Source: Acheta domesticus (lineage: Eukaryota > Arthropoda > Insecta > Orthoptera > Gryllidae). Taken from it: a DNA stretch of 64,000 nt. The position numbers were made by a program, and so were the translations under genes. The stretch is from NCBI GenBank assembly GCA_031308135.1, contig JAHLJT010000631.1, positions 155,327,276-155,391,275 of the forward strand, read 5' to 3'. A model generated the notes under the pieces. That model searched no databases. It saw only the letters and a list, made by a program, of their open reading frames with translations, and was not told the origin of the DNA. Each line of letters starts with the position of its first letter. Within the stretch, counting starts at the first letter, position 1. Positions 22,516-32,763 of the stretch are shown in pieces.

Positions 22516-23885
22516 AATCAATTGAAAGTAAAACGTCCGGCTGTTCGTCTGTCTGCCTATCTGTCAGTCTATGAACAACACTACCTCTTAAACCATATGT
22601 ACGATTTCTTCCAAAATTAATATTCCTCCTTCGATCTGATTGCACTTGAATCGCCGCGATTTTGAAAATCATACTTCAAAATTTGGGGATACTTTACATG
22701 AAGCCCTCTGGACATTTTCAAAATTTTCTCACAAACGGCTCCAATTTTTTTAAAAATTTCTTGTAAGAGTAGAGTAAAATACACTTATTGAGGCTGCCAG
22801 TGGCGGCTCCTAAACTTCAGGCCAGGTAGGGCACGAAGAAAAGCTAAAAAATAACTAATACAAATTTTATTTTGAAGTTTAAGGGCTGTAAACTGAAACA
22901 CGCTTGAAATTCCTCACTGGTTTCTCACGTATTAACTCGGCTGAATGAAAAGAGAAAACAATTCAATTGAAACAACAAACGGACACGCTCAAGAATAAAT
23001 AACTCGCACAGAATTCATAGCTGCTGATATTACGAAGATTACGCGGGCCCTGAGCTAATCAGCATTTCATTTCTCAGACACTACGAGCGTTGTTTGTACA
23101 TCTGTAAAGTGGCGCTTGCAGTGGCAGTCACAAAAAACTTGTGACCGTGAAGGGCCTTAAGGGAGCATTACCCCCTCCCTTTTTTCCTCGCACTGTGGCG
23201 AAAAGCATTGCTGAACGTGAGAGATCTGGTCACACGAAGCTTGCGGACTTCGCCCTGTTGCCACAACTACTTCGTTATCAGCGCTGTGAAATAGTATCGA
23301 TATCGCCCGTGAAAACCTTAACGTAAATTCTCTAGAATTATTACTCGATAAGATGACACGCATTTCAGTCCTCTATTAATATTTTCCTTTACAAGTGGGA
23401 GGGCACGTGACCATGTGACCTTATGGTAGAGCCGCCACTGGAGGCTGCATAGGTTTGATTTTCACAGATAACTCTGAATTTTTTAAAACTGCGAAAGTTT
23501 GAATTTTTCAGCGTCTTCCAACAACTACAAAATTGAAAATAACGATTTTTTTCTTCAAATAAAATTTGTTCTCCAAAGTGAGTTATTCAGTAAGGTACAT
23601 TTTATAAAAACAAACTCGTATTTTTCGCGCAAAATTGCGTACAATATTTGCCATTTTAAAAAATTACGAAAACAAGATTTTCTCAAAAACGGCTCCAAAT
23701 ATTTTCTGTAAACGTTTGGCAAGGATGGTGCTAAATATACACTATCAGATGACATAAACGTAATTTATTGTCACGTAAACGTCATCGCTCTATATGCTGG
23801 GTTTTTCAAAAACTACAAAAATATAATTGTTTTGCGTTGTCTCTCACATCGTTAACATTAACATGATGAATTTCATTATTCAGTG
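22516..23885 (-). repeat. AT-rich hairpin family, minus copy, split by a hAT MITE
   Basis: Begins CAATTGAAAGTAAAACGTCC, the reverse complement of the microsatellite-side text. It runs to 22797, is interrupted by the MITE (22798-23440) and resumes after the target duplication at 23449. The two flanks join seamlessly in the family sequence, so the MITE is the younger insertion. Confidence 0.75.
22798..23440. mobile_element. hAT-type MITE, copy 2 (643 bp)
   Basis: Ends CAGTGGCGGCT and GAGCCGCCACTG, with perfect 8-bp target duplication GAGGCTGC at 22790-22797 and 23441-23448. Nearly identical to the copy at 2690-3347 in the same orientation. It lacks a transposase. Confidence 0.93.
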
Positions 23886-24389
23886 CGTTTTTTAACACAT
23901 AAGCTTCAACGTGTCTCTAATGGTGGTTTTTGAAGTGTCCATAAGTGGACCATAATCGTTGAGTAAAAAAGAAGAAAATTGGCAAATTTTCTGAAATGTT
24001 TGAAAAAAATTTTCTCAAAAACTATGGAAAATTTTTCGCCGAAATTCTCAACAATGGAAAATAGTTCAATTCTCTCCCATATTCCAAAAGCTTGATTTTG
24101 GCCAAGATATTTGTGGCCCCCAAAGCAAAATACTGCTGAAAAATGTAGGTGTTTTTTAATCACACAGAATAAAAAGTATCTATTGCACCGAAACGAAAAG
24201 TAAGCCATCGCATCAATTGAAATGTTTTTTAAATATTTTGTTTTATAACATTATCTCGAATTATTACTCGTATTACCGCAAATTTGATTTTTTGAAAAAG
24301 TGAATTTCATGAAATTTGGCATTTCTACGTGTTTTTTCAACCAGAAGGGGTATGTGCTGTTCATTCTGCTGTAACTCCACTACATGGCG

Positions 24390-24612
24390 CTATAAAACAA
24401 AACTGAATATTCACGTCAAATGCAACCCGCAACACACTCGGCAACATTTTGAATCTATATCGTTAAATAACTAGTAAACGAGGCTTTCTAGGAAACTAAA
24501 ATTTTGAAGTCAAGGGCCTCAAAGAAACGTTTCTTAGACCGTAATCTACAGAATGAGCTCTTCTCGAACATTCTATTACAATTTTGCTGGTCCGACGCTT
24601 CCCGATATTACC
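24390..24612. repeat. Dispersed repeat shared with 51500-51725
   Basis: Common text in the same order: GCAACCCGCA, AACTAGTAAACGAGGC / AACTCATAAACAAAGC, CTCAAAGAAACGTTTCTTAG / CTCAAAGAAGCGTTTTTCAC, and ATAATCTACA. About 220 bp, clearly diverged, no coding. The region 23886-24389 upstream of it holds nothing I recognise. Confidence 0.6.
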
Positions 24613-24644
24613 TCACCTGCTCAGAGACGAACAGAATCTGCAAG

Positions 24645-24785
24645 TAAATGTGAGTGAGAGGGACAGACAGCGGCAGAGACAGAGACACACAGAGACAGAC
24701 AGATAGGGACAGGGTGAGGGAAGGAGGGGGAGACAGTGAGAAAGGGTGATGGGAGGGGAAAGAGGAGATGAAGGGCAGAACAACG
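24645..24785. repeat. GA-rich microsatellite (GAGACAGA-type)
   Basis: Irregular purine-rich repeat (AGAGACAGAGACACACAGAG and GACAGACAGATAGGGACAGG). A reading frame on the minus strand rich in Leu, Ser and Cys is a by-product. Confidence 0.85.
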
Positions 24786-24834
24786 TCTGCCGGGTTTTCC
24801 TAGTTACATTTATTATAGCATATGTTTTAAATAA

Positions 24835-25440
24835 TGTCATATAAAGTTTTTCGAAGACTCACCCATTTTCTGTGAAAACTAGCTTAAAATTCCGCGTTTT
24901 CAGAAACGCCCAAACGCCATGTTCTCATAAATGACTCCAAATATTTTCTTCACACTTTTCGAACGGATAGTGCAAATTACACTCTTTAATAAGACGCAAG
25001 ATCATTTTGGGGCATTATTTTTTTCTTAAAATTACACAAATTATTTTTTGAAAGATCTGTCACGCCGTTAATATGCATATTTCCATCAATTTGTAAACAC
25101 TATTGTATTTGTGAGTAAAAGTGCTTAAAATGACTTCTAATGAAGTATTTCGAACACTCAAAACTTTTGTGTGAAAAAGAATTTCGGATTTCGAATTTAC
25201 AGGTAACGCTTAAACGCCATGTTCTTAAAAACTGTTTCTAATTTTCCAACGAAAATTGGCATTTAGGACGAAGTTTTACTGTTCTTTAATATTCTTAAAT
25301 TAATATTTCCGTTCTACTATTAGGAAACCGAAATATTAAGAAAATGTCAAAAAAATCTACTTTGCGAGGCGACATATGGCTGCGTCCAAAGAAATAGAAA
25401 CTAATACGGGAAATTTTGTGTCATTCTGTAGCACCACTAG
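24835..25440 (-). repeat. AT-rich hairpin family, minus copy
   Basis: Reverse-oriented body with two unit-type segments and the left end as GTGTCATTCTGTAGCACCAC at 25418-25437. No palindromic right end here; that side is cut off by the GA microsatellite. Confidence 0.7.
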
Positions 25441-25442
25441 TT

Positions 25443-25680
25443 TAATGTGGAATGTAGGCTGTTCTAAATAAAGTACTTGCTTGTATTTCCCAGTTCTTTG
25501 GATTACCAAAAAGTTAAGCCAAGTTTTTACACAAATTTTTCGGAACAAATCCCAGAGCTCCGATTACTATCGGTATGACCTGTGCTTTTACGACTCTCAT
25601 TTGGCTGATATCGATTTCCAAACTCTTGTATTAAGAAGATTAAGAACTCTTCTAATAAAAGATGTTCCTTCTTAAGCGCG
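25443..25680 (-). pseudogene. C-terminal fragment of the RLE-type LINE
   Basis: Minus-strand reading includes LYLEQPTFH, KICVKTWLNFLVIQ and, in another frame, sequence corresponding to LEIEICRMW...AQVVPIVIGALG. It matches the end of the endonuclease region of the large LINE at 53546-54274 (KICVRTCLNSQVIQK, LYLEQPTFY). It is 5' truncated, as usual for LINEs, and shifted in frame. Confidence 0.75.
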
Positions 25681-25795
25681 AGAAAGTAAAACTACATTAA
25701 CTTGCTTGAAGGTATTGTTGCGGTTGCGAAAGACACAAACTCGGAGACAAACTGCGCGAAGCGTCTTAATAGCTCAACAGATGAGATATCTCGCT

Positions 25796-26150
25796 CTCTC
25801 TGTCGGCCTTTCTGTCTGTCAGCCTTTCTGTCTGTCGGCCTCTCTGTCTGTCGGCCTTTTTGTCTGTCGGCCTCGCTGTCTGTCGGCCTTTCTGTCTGTC
25901 GGCCTTTCTGTCTGTCGGCCTTTCTGTCTGTCGGCCTTTCTGTCTGTCGACCTCTCTGTCTGTCGGCCTTTCTGTCTGTCGGCGTTTCTGTCTGTCGGCG
26001 TTTCTGTCTGTCGGCGTTTCTGTCTGTCGGCCTTTCTGTCTGTCGGCGTTTCTGTCTGTCGGCCTGTCTGTCGGCGTTTCTGTCTGTCGGTATTTTTATC
26101 TTTCGGTCTTTTTATCTCTCGGTCTTCCTATCTCTCGGTCTTTCAGTATC
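25796..26150. repeat. 16-bp minisatellite (TCTGTCTGTCGGCCTT)n
   Basis: About 19 tandem copies of a 16-bp unit with single-base variants grouped in blocks (GGCC early, GGCG later), decaying into CTCTCGGTCTTTCAG-type text after 26100. Because 16 is not a multiple of 3 it is open in all three plus frames and gives LSVCRPFC-like peptides. It is non-coding DNA. Confidence 0.92.
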
Positions 26151-27398
26151 TCTTTCTCTCTCTCACTTGTTTTGCTGTGGAGTTTTCTTTTGTCGTCGTT
26201 TTTGTGACTCGGGAAAACACAAAAATCAAAAACAGTTACAACAAACTTTATTCACAGTGGCCGCTCGCCACTTCAAAATACAGATACAAAACCTAGGTGC
26301 CAGATAACCGGGAGATATACCATACGTTCGCCAATTTACAATTAAGCCAGAAGAATTACAAAAGTGAATACGCCAAGTCTTTATACAATGCTGCAAAGTC
26401 TCCCTGATCGGCTATCGCCCTCGTAAGAAATCACAATGTCCCCGCGAGCGCGGAGCGCGCCGCTTATCAGCAGCGTAGCCTTCGCCCCACTCCTTCGCCG
26501 TGCCGAGGGGGAGGGAGGAGTGGTGTGCCCTGCGCTGCGCTGGCGCCGCCATCGCCTTGGCGCCCCGCTCCACCGCGCACGCTGCAACTCCTGGCGGACC
26601 TCCTCTAGCCAGTGGCGGTCTTTTCAATCAGCCTGACCGCCAGTACATATGTAATCTTCCACTGTAAATTGCGCGCTTATTTTTCTGAGTAAAAGATCTA
26701 AACGTATATGAGGGAATGGCGCCCAATCGGAAATACACTTTGTGCAAATTAAGAAGCAAATTTGAGGGGTTGAAACGTTTAAAAGTAAAAGTGCATTTAA
26801 ATTGGCAGTTAAGTTTGGAATTGGGAATTTTACGATCACCGATTGAAAGGAGAATGGACAGAGGAGAAGGTTGGAGAATAGTTTTGTACTACAAGTACGA
26901 AGGGTTTTGAAACCCATAAACCTGCTAAAACAACTCCATTAGGCAAGTATGATGATGCTTATATGGTGGTCACAAGAGAGAAAAGGGCACCCCGATTAAT
27001 GGTCCTCTTGTTAAGGAAACATATTTAGTCTAAAATAAACAAATTGAGATGCATTTATCGTCGCCAGCACAGGCTGGCTTGACTGTATTAAGAAGCTTTA
27101 CGGATTTCATCAGCTAACCATAATTGGGGAACGGCTCTTGGCCGATAAGAGGGTTGAAGTTGATTATGTTAGTTCTTCTACTGATGTAATTGGAGAGAAC
27201 AAGTATTCAACGCAGCAAATAAATGTATTGCTGATGAAATGGACCTTAACTTCAAGGCATTGCCAAACAAGTTTCATTTTAATAATTTATGATGTAAATT
27301 ACAATTTCAAATTAATATTTCTATTTCTTATAACGAATGTATCCTAAACACCACACCACTTTCCAGTATAGTTTTAATGACATTGTATGTATTTACAG
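26151..27398 (+). other. DNAI7 intron 3, end, with a GC-rich patch
   Basis: A strongly GC-rich patch at 26430-26640 has no recognisable protein in any frame. At its right side GTGGCGGTC ... GACCGCCAGT (26612-26645) forms a short inverted repeat. The remainder (26640-27398) is AT-rich intron with no recognised element. Confidence 0.4.
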
Positions 27399-27539
27399 TG
27401 GAATTTGTATATAAAAGAAGATCGACTTCCAAATCCTCCAATTGTTCCCGAAATGAATACTTATTTGCACAGATGGCACATTAATTTTGATTCATATGAG
27501 ATGAAAAATATTCCAGAGAGAACAGATGAAGTTTTGTCG
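27399..27539 (+). CDS. DNAI7: DNAI7 exon 4, conserved CASC1 core
   Basis: The exon is 141 bp, exactly 47 codons, between an acceptor TTTACAG and a donor GTAAGA. It begins WNLYIKEDRLPNPPIVPEMN and continues TYLHRW. This aligns well with the family motif W-x-x-Y-I-x-C/E-D-x-x-P-x-P-x-x-x-x-EMNT-(F/Y)-(I/L)-x-x-W found in animal CASC1 proteins, and is the strongest single piece of evidence for the gene. No frame shift or stop is seen. Confidence 0.88.
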
Positions 27540-27705
27540 GTAAGATTTTAAACGTCATTTGAATGATAGTTTTTGTTTTAAAAAGGAAGATTTCATTAAC
27601 TAAACTATTTATGTTTTTTTTATTTTAGAAGTTATTTGTCATATCTGAAAATGAAATTTAAAATGAAAATGCTATAATACAAAAATTATGTTACTTTGGT
27701 TTCAG

Positions 27706-27780
27706 TTACTTCACATTCTGGAAGAATTCATTGACTACCCATTAGAAGCAAATACAAGATTAATAGAAAACTGGAAAGAG
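27706..27780 (+). CDS. DNAI7: DNAI7 exon 5
   Basis: The exon is 75 bp, 25 codons, following a short 166-bp intron; acceptor GTTTCAG, donor GTAAGA. It encodes LLHILEEFIDYPLEANTRLI and then ENWKE. It occupies the place of the short helical stretch between the EMNT core and the next conserved block of CASC1. Phase is 0 on both sides and in register with exons 4 and 6. Confidence 0.82.
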
Positions 27781-27904
27781 GTAAGATATATTTTATGAAT
27801 TCAATGCGCAAAGTTCTGTTCATATTGATGATATTGGTTTCAATTTATTTGTGATGTTATAAATTATCAAGACTGACTACTTTATAATGGAAAAATATAA
27901 GTTT

Positions 27905-28620
27905 TGTCGAACTCACTTTCGATCGTCCATCTCAGCCGAGGAAAATTTCATGTGGCTTTTACAATCTCAGTATGTACCGAATCCACTGCACTGCTTTAAA
28001 TGCCAGAGGTTAGGCAATTTGCACATCTAAGTATGTGTGAGTTTTGCAGTCTGCGTACACTATGGAAAATAATTGTATCACAATTCGAGCTACTTCTCAG
28101 ATCCATGATGTGTAAACTGTTTCGAGAATCACCCATTAAACTCGAAACAGTGTCCCACCTTCTTGAAGGAATGGATAATCCAGAAGCTCCGGGTCTCAGA
28201 GGAGGTTTCCTTTCCTGAGGCATGACATCGTTATCATAGCCCTGTCAATACTGTTCGAAGTTTCGCTGCCACCGTAGGTAAACCTAAGAAGACGTCCAAC
28301 CCAGACACCAAAAGGTACCTCTTAAGTACGACGCTCCCTGTCAGGTGTCCTTGGAAGGCGTCTGCGGAGTTGTAGACACCAAATGTCCTGTCCCGTCTGA
28401 AACAGAAAAGGAGAAGACAACTATAAGTGTTTCAACAAATGCCTGAGAAAACGAAGCCGAAAGGCCCTGCCTCTAGTAGGTCGCCTGTACCAAAAGAGCG
28501 TGAAGGGATCCCGACACATGCGACTCTTTCGAGCTGAAGTCAAGACGATTCTGCAGGGGATGAGGAGCCTGTGAACTCGTCCATCACATCTCAACTGACG
28601 AGGAAAATGAATTTAAAAAA
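27905..28620 (+). pseudogene. LINE ORF1 (gag-like) relic with zinc knuckles
   Basis: Plus-strand reading in shifting frames gives YVPNPLHCFKCQR, then CVNCFENHPLNSKQCPTF, then EWIIQKLRVSEEVSFPEA. This parallels the gag of the I-type LINE at 58.3-59.4 kb (YVPNTLRCFKCQRFGH, CVNCEGDHPANDNKCPTF, KIRVTEKVSFPEAKRR). The second knuckle is broken and several stops are present. A Pro/Lys-rich linker follows to about 28600. It is a dead copy of a related I-type element. Confidence 0.78.
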
Positions 28621-28629
28621 CTCAGTATT

Positions 28630-30010
28630 TAATCCCTCTAGAAGGAAAAGAAACTTAACAGATAAAATCCTAAATCCTCAAACAGTAAACTAAAAAATAA
28701 ATATTCATCTGGTTTAGAAGAAATTTCGGATTGTTTATTAAAACCTTGTGCACCTGCCTTTATACATCCGTTAACAAACATTTTCAATGCTTCTTTACGC
28801 ATTGGAATATTTCCAGATATTTTCAAAACAGCAAAAACTAAGCCACTTTTAAAAAAAGGGAACAAAAATGAAATTCCAAATTACCAGCCAATTTCTCGTT
28901 TGGCTTTTCTACTCGCGAATGGAAACTTTACTCAAGAAAAACGAAGAATTTTCAACTCACAACGGTTTTAGAAAATCAAAAATCTACGGAAACTGCCATT
29001 TTTTCTTTTCTCAAAGATATTGCTTCATCAATGGACCAAAATGAAGCACCCATTGGAATATTTTAGAGCTTTCGAAAGCTGTTGACGTTATTGACGATAA
29101 CATCTTGCTCTCAAAATTACCTTCAGATGGAATTCGTGGTATTGACCTAGATTGGATAACCTCATACCTTAAACATCGGACTCAAAGAGTAGAAATACCG
29201 TACTGGCACGAAAGGACATTGTTTACTTATCTTTCCAATTTTTTGCATTTTACTATGGGGTCCGCAAGATTCGATCGTAGGTCCTGTCCTCTTTCTGTTA
29301 TATGTAAACCATATGACCTCCTCTATTAAAAGTGGAAGAACAGTTCTATTTGACAATGACAAAAATGTTCTTTGCAAAAAAGAAGCAATAAATAGTACAA
29401 TTTCAGAAGTTTCAAATTGTTTTCGTAATAACAAATTAATAGTTAACGAAGGAAAAACGGCTTCAATGCATCTTTGCATATCAAATCGGCAATCGCATGT
29501 TCGATTGAAAATGAACAATATGCAATTAGCTGATATTAAGGTAACAAAATTTCTAGGTCTCCCAATTCAGACAAACCTCAAATGGAATATACATATAAAA
29601 AAATTAAACACTAAATTAAGTTCATTTTGTTACGCATTCACAATTCTTTCCAATTCTGTCTGCCTTCATGCAGCTCCTTGTGTGTGTTTCGCAAATGTAC
29701 ATTCCCGCATAAGATATGGCATAATATTCTGGGGAAGTTCATTCAATAGTACCCAGACCTTTAGATTGCAAAATAAAATTAATCGAATAATGCAAAAACG
29801 CCATCCACGTGACCCTTGCAAACCTCTTTTCATTGATCTTGGAATCTTACAATTGCCGTGCCTATTTATTTACGAATTTGTAATATTTGTCAAAGCTGAC
29901 TTACTTAACGGCGGGAATATAATATATTCCCGCCGTGTTTGGGCAAAAGGGTATAAGTCCTGTTTCATAATTTTACACGAGACCAAAAAAGAAAAGCATT
30001 TAATGTAGAT
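28630..30010 (+). pseudogene. LINE reverse transcriptase relic (CR1/jockey type)
   Basis: Blocks in order: SSGLEEISDCLLKPC, NIFNASLRIGIFPDIFKTA, KNEIPNYQPISRL, NGF-KSK, LSKAVDVIDDNILLSKLPS, LDWITSYLKHRTQRVEIPY, GPVLFLLYVNHMTSS, then the catalytic box as VLFDNDKNVLC, and a long in-frame thumb region to 30008 (FLGLPIQTNLKWNIHIKKLN, RYGIIFWGSS). The usual FADD box is FDND, so a catalytic Asp has become Asn. The first half has stops and frame shifts, while the last 231 codons stay open. The same family lies at 11.3-12.0 kb on the minus strand. Confidence 0.85.
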
Positions 30011-30469
30011 ATTGTTGAGTAATTAATTTTCAGATACAAAGATAATAAATAGTATTAGGTAAATAGTATTAGGTTAGTTTAAAGTTACTTTCAAACAATT
30101 AAAGTAAATAGTTTTGAAGTAAAAGAAAAATTATTGCACTTAACTTAATACTCAGTTTTTCTGAAATATACCCCTTTGCCAAAATACGAGCAATGCAATA
30201 TCGATATTTATACAAATTACAACACACATCTTAGGAATCATTTTCATCAAGTGTCAGAATCAACAGCTCACGTCAAGAAATGCACATACAATACGCGTAC
30301 GTTCCTTTACAACGCATTGCAAGATGACGTTAAACAATTTAAGTCGGTATTCAAATTATTGTTAAAAGTAAAATCTTTTCTGCTGCATAACTATTTCTAT
30401 TCATTTACTGACAAATTTCAAAAGATTTACAATTTCAACAATATTTTTACATCAAATTTCAAAGGTTTG

Positions 30470-31195
30470 CATTTTTCAGCATCTTCCTCAAACTGTAAAA
30501 TTGAAGATAGAGATTTTTACTCCAAATGAAATTTGTTCTCCAGAGTGAGTTCTTTTATTAATGTCCTGTACATTGTTTGAATATTTCAGTAGTTTCCGCG
30601 CAATATTGCAATTTTAAAAAATTACAAAAATAAGATTTTCTCAAAAATGGCTTCAAATTCTTTCTTTAAACTTTTGGCAAGGATAGTTCCTAATGTACTC
30701 TATGAGATGACATAAACACCACAATTATCTATTCTTTTGTTTTTTCAAAAATTACAAAAATGTAACTTTTTTGACTTGTCACTCGTCATTAATACTTATA
30801 TTAGAGACGATTTGTTCACATTATATTTACATGTGCTTTAAATAATGTCAAGTAAAGTTTCTGGAAAAATCAACCTTTGTTTGTGAAAACTAGCTCAAAA
30901 TCTCGCATTTTCAGAAAAGCTAAAAATGTTATTTTCTCAAAAATGGCTCCGAATTTGTTTTCAAAGTTTTCAAATACGTTTTGCTAATTGCACTCTTTAA
31001 TACGACGGAAAGTTAATTTTTTTGTTTTTTCAAAAATTACACAAATGTAATTTTTTCCAAAGAACCGTTAATATGCACATTTCCAGCAATTTGTGAACAC
31101 TGTTGTATTTGTAAGCGTATGTGCTTCAAATGACTTGTAATGAAGTTTTTCGAAATTAGAAAAGATTCCTGTGAAAAAGAGCTTCAATTTTGCTG
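30470..31195 (-). repeat. AT-rich hairpin family, minus copy
   Basis: Starts at CATTTTTCAGCATCTTCCTC and continues with AAGATTTTCTCAAAAATGGC, TTTTCTCAAAAATGGCTCCG (unit spacing about 300 bp) and CTGTGAAAAAGAGCTTCAA. Both ends are missing. The 30011-30469 stretch before it is AT-rich with nothing recognised. Confidence 0.7.
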
Positions 31196-31564
31196 CCTAC
31201 CTATTCTTCCGGGCTCTAGTTCTTCTACATTGAGTAACAAACCCAAAATAATCCCAAAGTGTGTTCGCGGCATGTAAGTGTAATTAAGATTGTTTGCCAT
31301 TATTCGATTATTTTTGATACAGGTACATCAATGTATAATGTTTAACTCAAATGCGTTGTTGTATACTCTGGTAAACAGTCTGGATCATAATCCATGCCGG
31401 TGTCACCTGACGACTTAGAGGAAATAACAATACTCGTGACTATAATTGTTTTGATCGACAAGATAGCTCTGAGCGACTTGGAAGTCCATTATTGGATTGA
31501 TTAAAATTATTATAACCAATAAGACAATCATCACCTTCGGCGCAGCTCAAATCCACCTTGTAGA

Positions 31565-31655
31565 AGATACCACGTCTATATCTACATAACTACATCTACA
31601 ATTACATCTATGCCTACATCTACATCATTTGCATCTACATATATATCTAATCTAC
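31565..31655. repeat. TACATC microsatellite
   Basis: Imperfect CTACATCTACA repeats immediately left of the Tc1-like element. The preceding 31196-31564 has no recognised feature. Confidence 0.75.
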
Positions 31656-31761
31656 ACTAGTATACACTAAAGAGACAAAAAAACCGATACATCTGCCTAA
31701 TATAGTGTAGAACCCCCGCGAGCACGCGGAAGTGCCGCAACACGACGTGGCATGGACTCGA

Positions 31762-32731
31762 TTAATTACTGAAGAGGTGCTGGTTGTAATTATGATTCCT
31801 GCAGGGCTGTCCATAAACTCGTAAGATTACGAGGAGGTGGAGATCTCGTCTGAACAGCACGTTGTAAGGCATCCCAGATATGCTCAATAATGTCCATGTC
31901 TGGCAATTTTGGTGGCAGGTGGAAGTGTTTAAATTCGGAAGAGTGTTCCTGGAGCTATCCTGTAGCAATTATGGACTTGTGGGCTGTCGCATTGTCCTGC
32001 TGGAATTGCCCAAGTCCTTCGGCATACACAATGGACATGAATGGGTGCAGGTGAGCAGACAGGATGCTTACGTACGTGTCAATTGTCACAGTCATATCTA
32101 GACGTTTCAGGGGCCCCATATCACTCTGACTGCACACGTCTCATTACATCAGAGCCTCTACCAGCTTGAACAGTCCCCTGTTGACATGCAAGGTCCACGG
32201 ATTCATGACGTTGTCGCCATACTCGTACACGTCCATCCGCTCGAAACAATGTGAAACGAGACTCATCAGACCAGGCAACGTCTTTCCAGTCATCAACAGT
32301 CCAATGTCGGTGTTGACATTGGCCCATGCGAGGCGTAAAGCTTTGTATAGTGCAGTCATCAAGGGTACACGAGTGGACCTTCGGCTCCGAAACCCCATAT
32401 CGATAATGTCTTGTTGAATGGTTCACACGCTGGCACTTGTTGATGATCCAGCATTGAAATCCGCAGCAATTTGCGCAAGGGTTGCACTTCTGTCATGAGT
32501 AATGATTCTCCTCACTCGTCGTCGGTCCCGTTCTTGCACTATCTTTTTGCGACCGCAGCAATGCCGGAGGTTTGATGTTTTACCTGATTTCAGATATTTA
32601 CAATACACTTATGAAATAGTCGTACGAGAAAATCCAAATTTCATCGCGACCTTGAAGATGCTATGCTCCATCTCTCTTGCGCCGACTTTAACACCAGGTT
32701 CAAACTCGTTTAAATCGTAATAACCTGCCAT
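31762..32731 (-). pseudogene. Tc1-like transposase, frame-shifted
   Basis: Starts MAGYYDLNEFEPGVKVGARE at 32731 and has an in-frame TAA after FSRTTIS. It continues with the second helix-turn-helix part (KIVQERDRRRVRRIITHDRS), then VAWSDESRFTLFRADGRVRV (first catalytic Asp), GQFQQDNATAHKS (second Asp) and LPDMDIIEHIWDA (catalytic Glu). All three DDE residues are still recognisable but lie in different frames, with at least three breaks. It is no longer functional. Confidence 0.88.
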
Positions 32732-32763
32732 TGTAGCAGCAGCAGCAGGATCTAACAGCTATG

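Noticed and set aside
25702..26307. Open frames of 115-201 codons over the CTGTCTGTCGG repeat
   Set aside because: They are produced by a 16-bp tandem repeat that is open in all three forward frames; no family similarity outside it.
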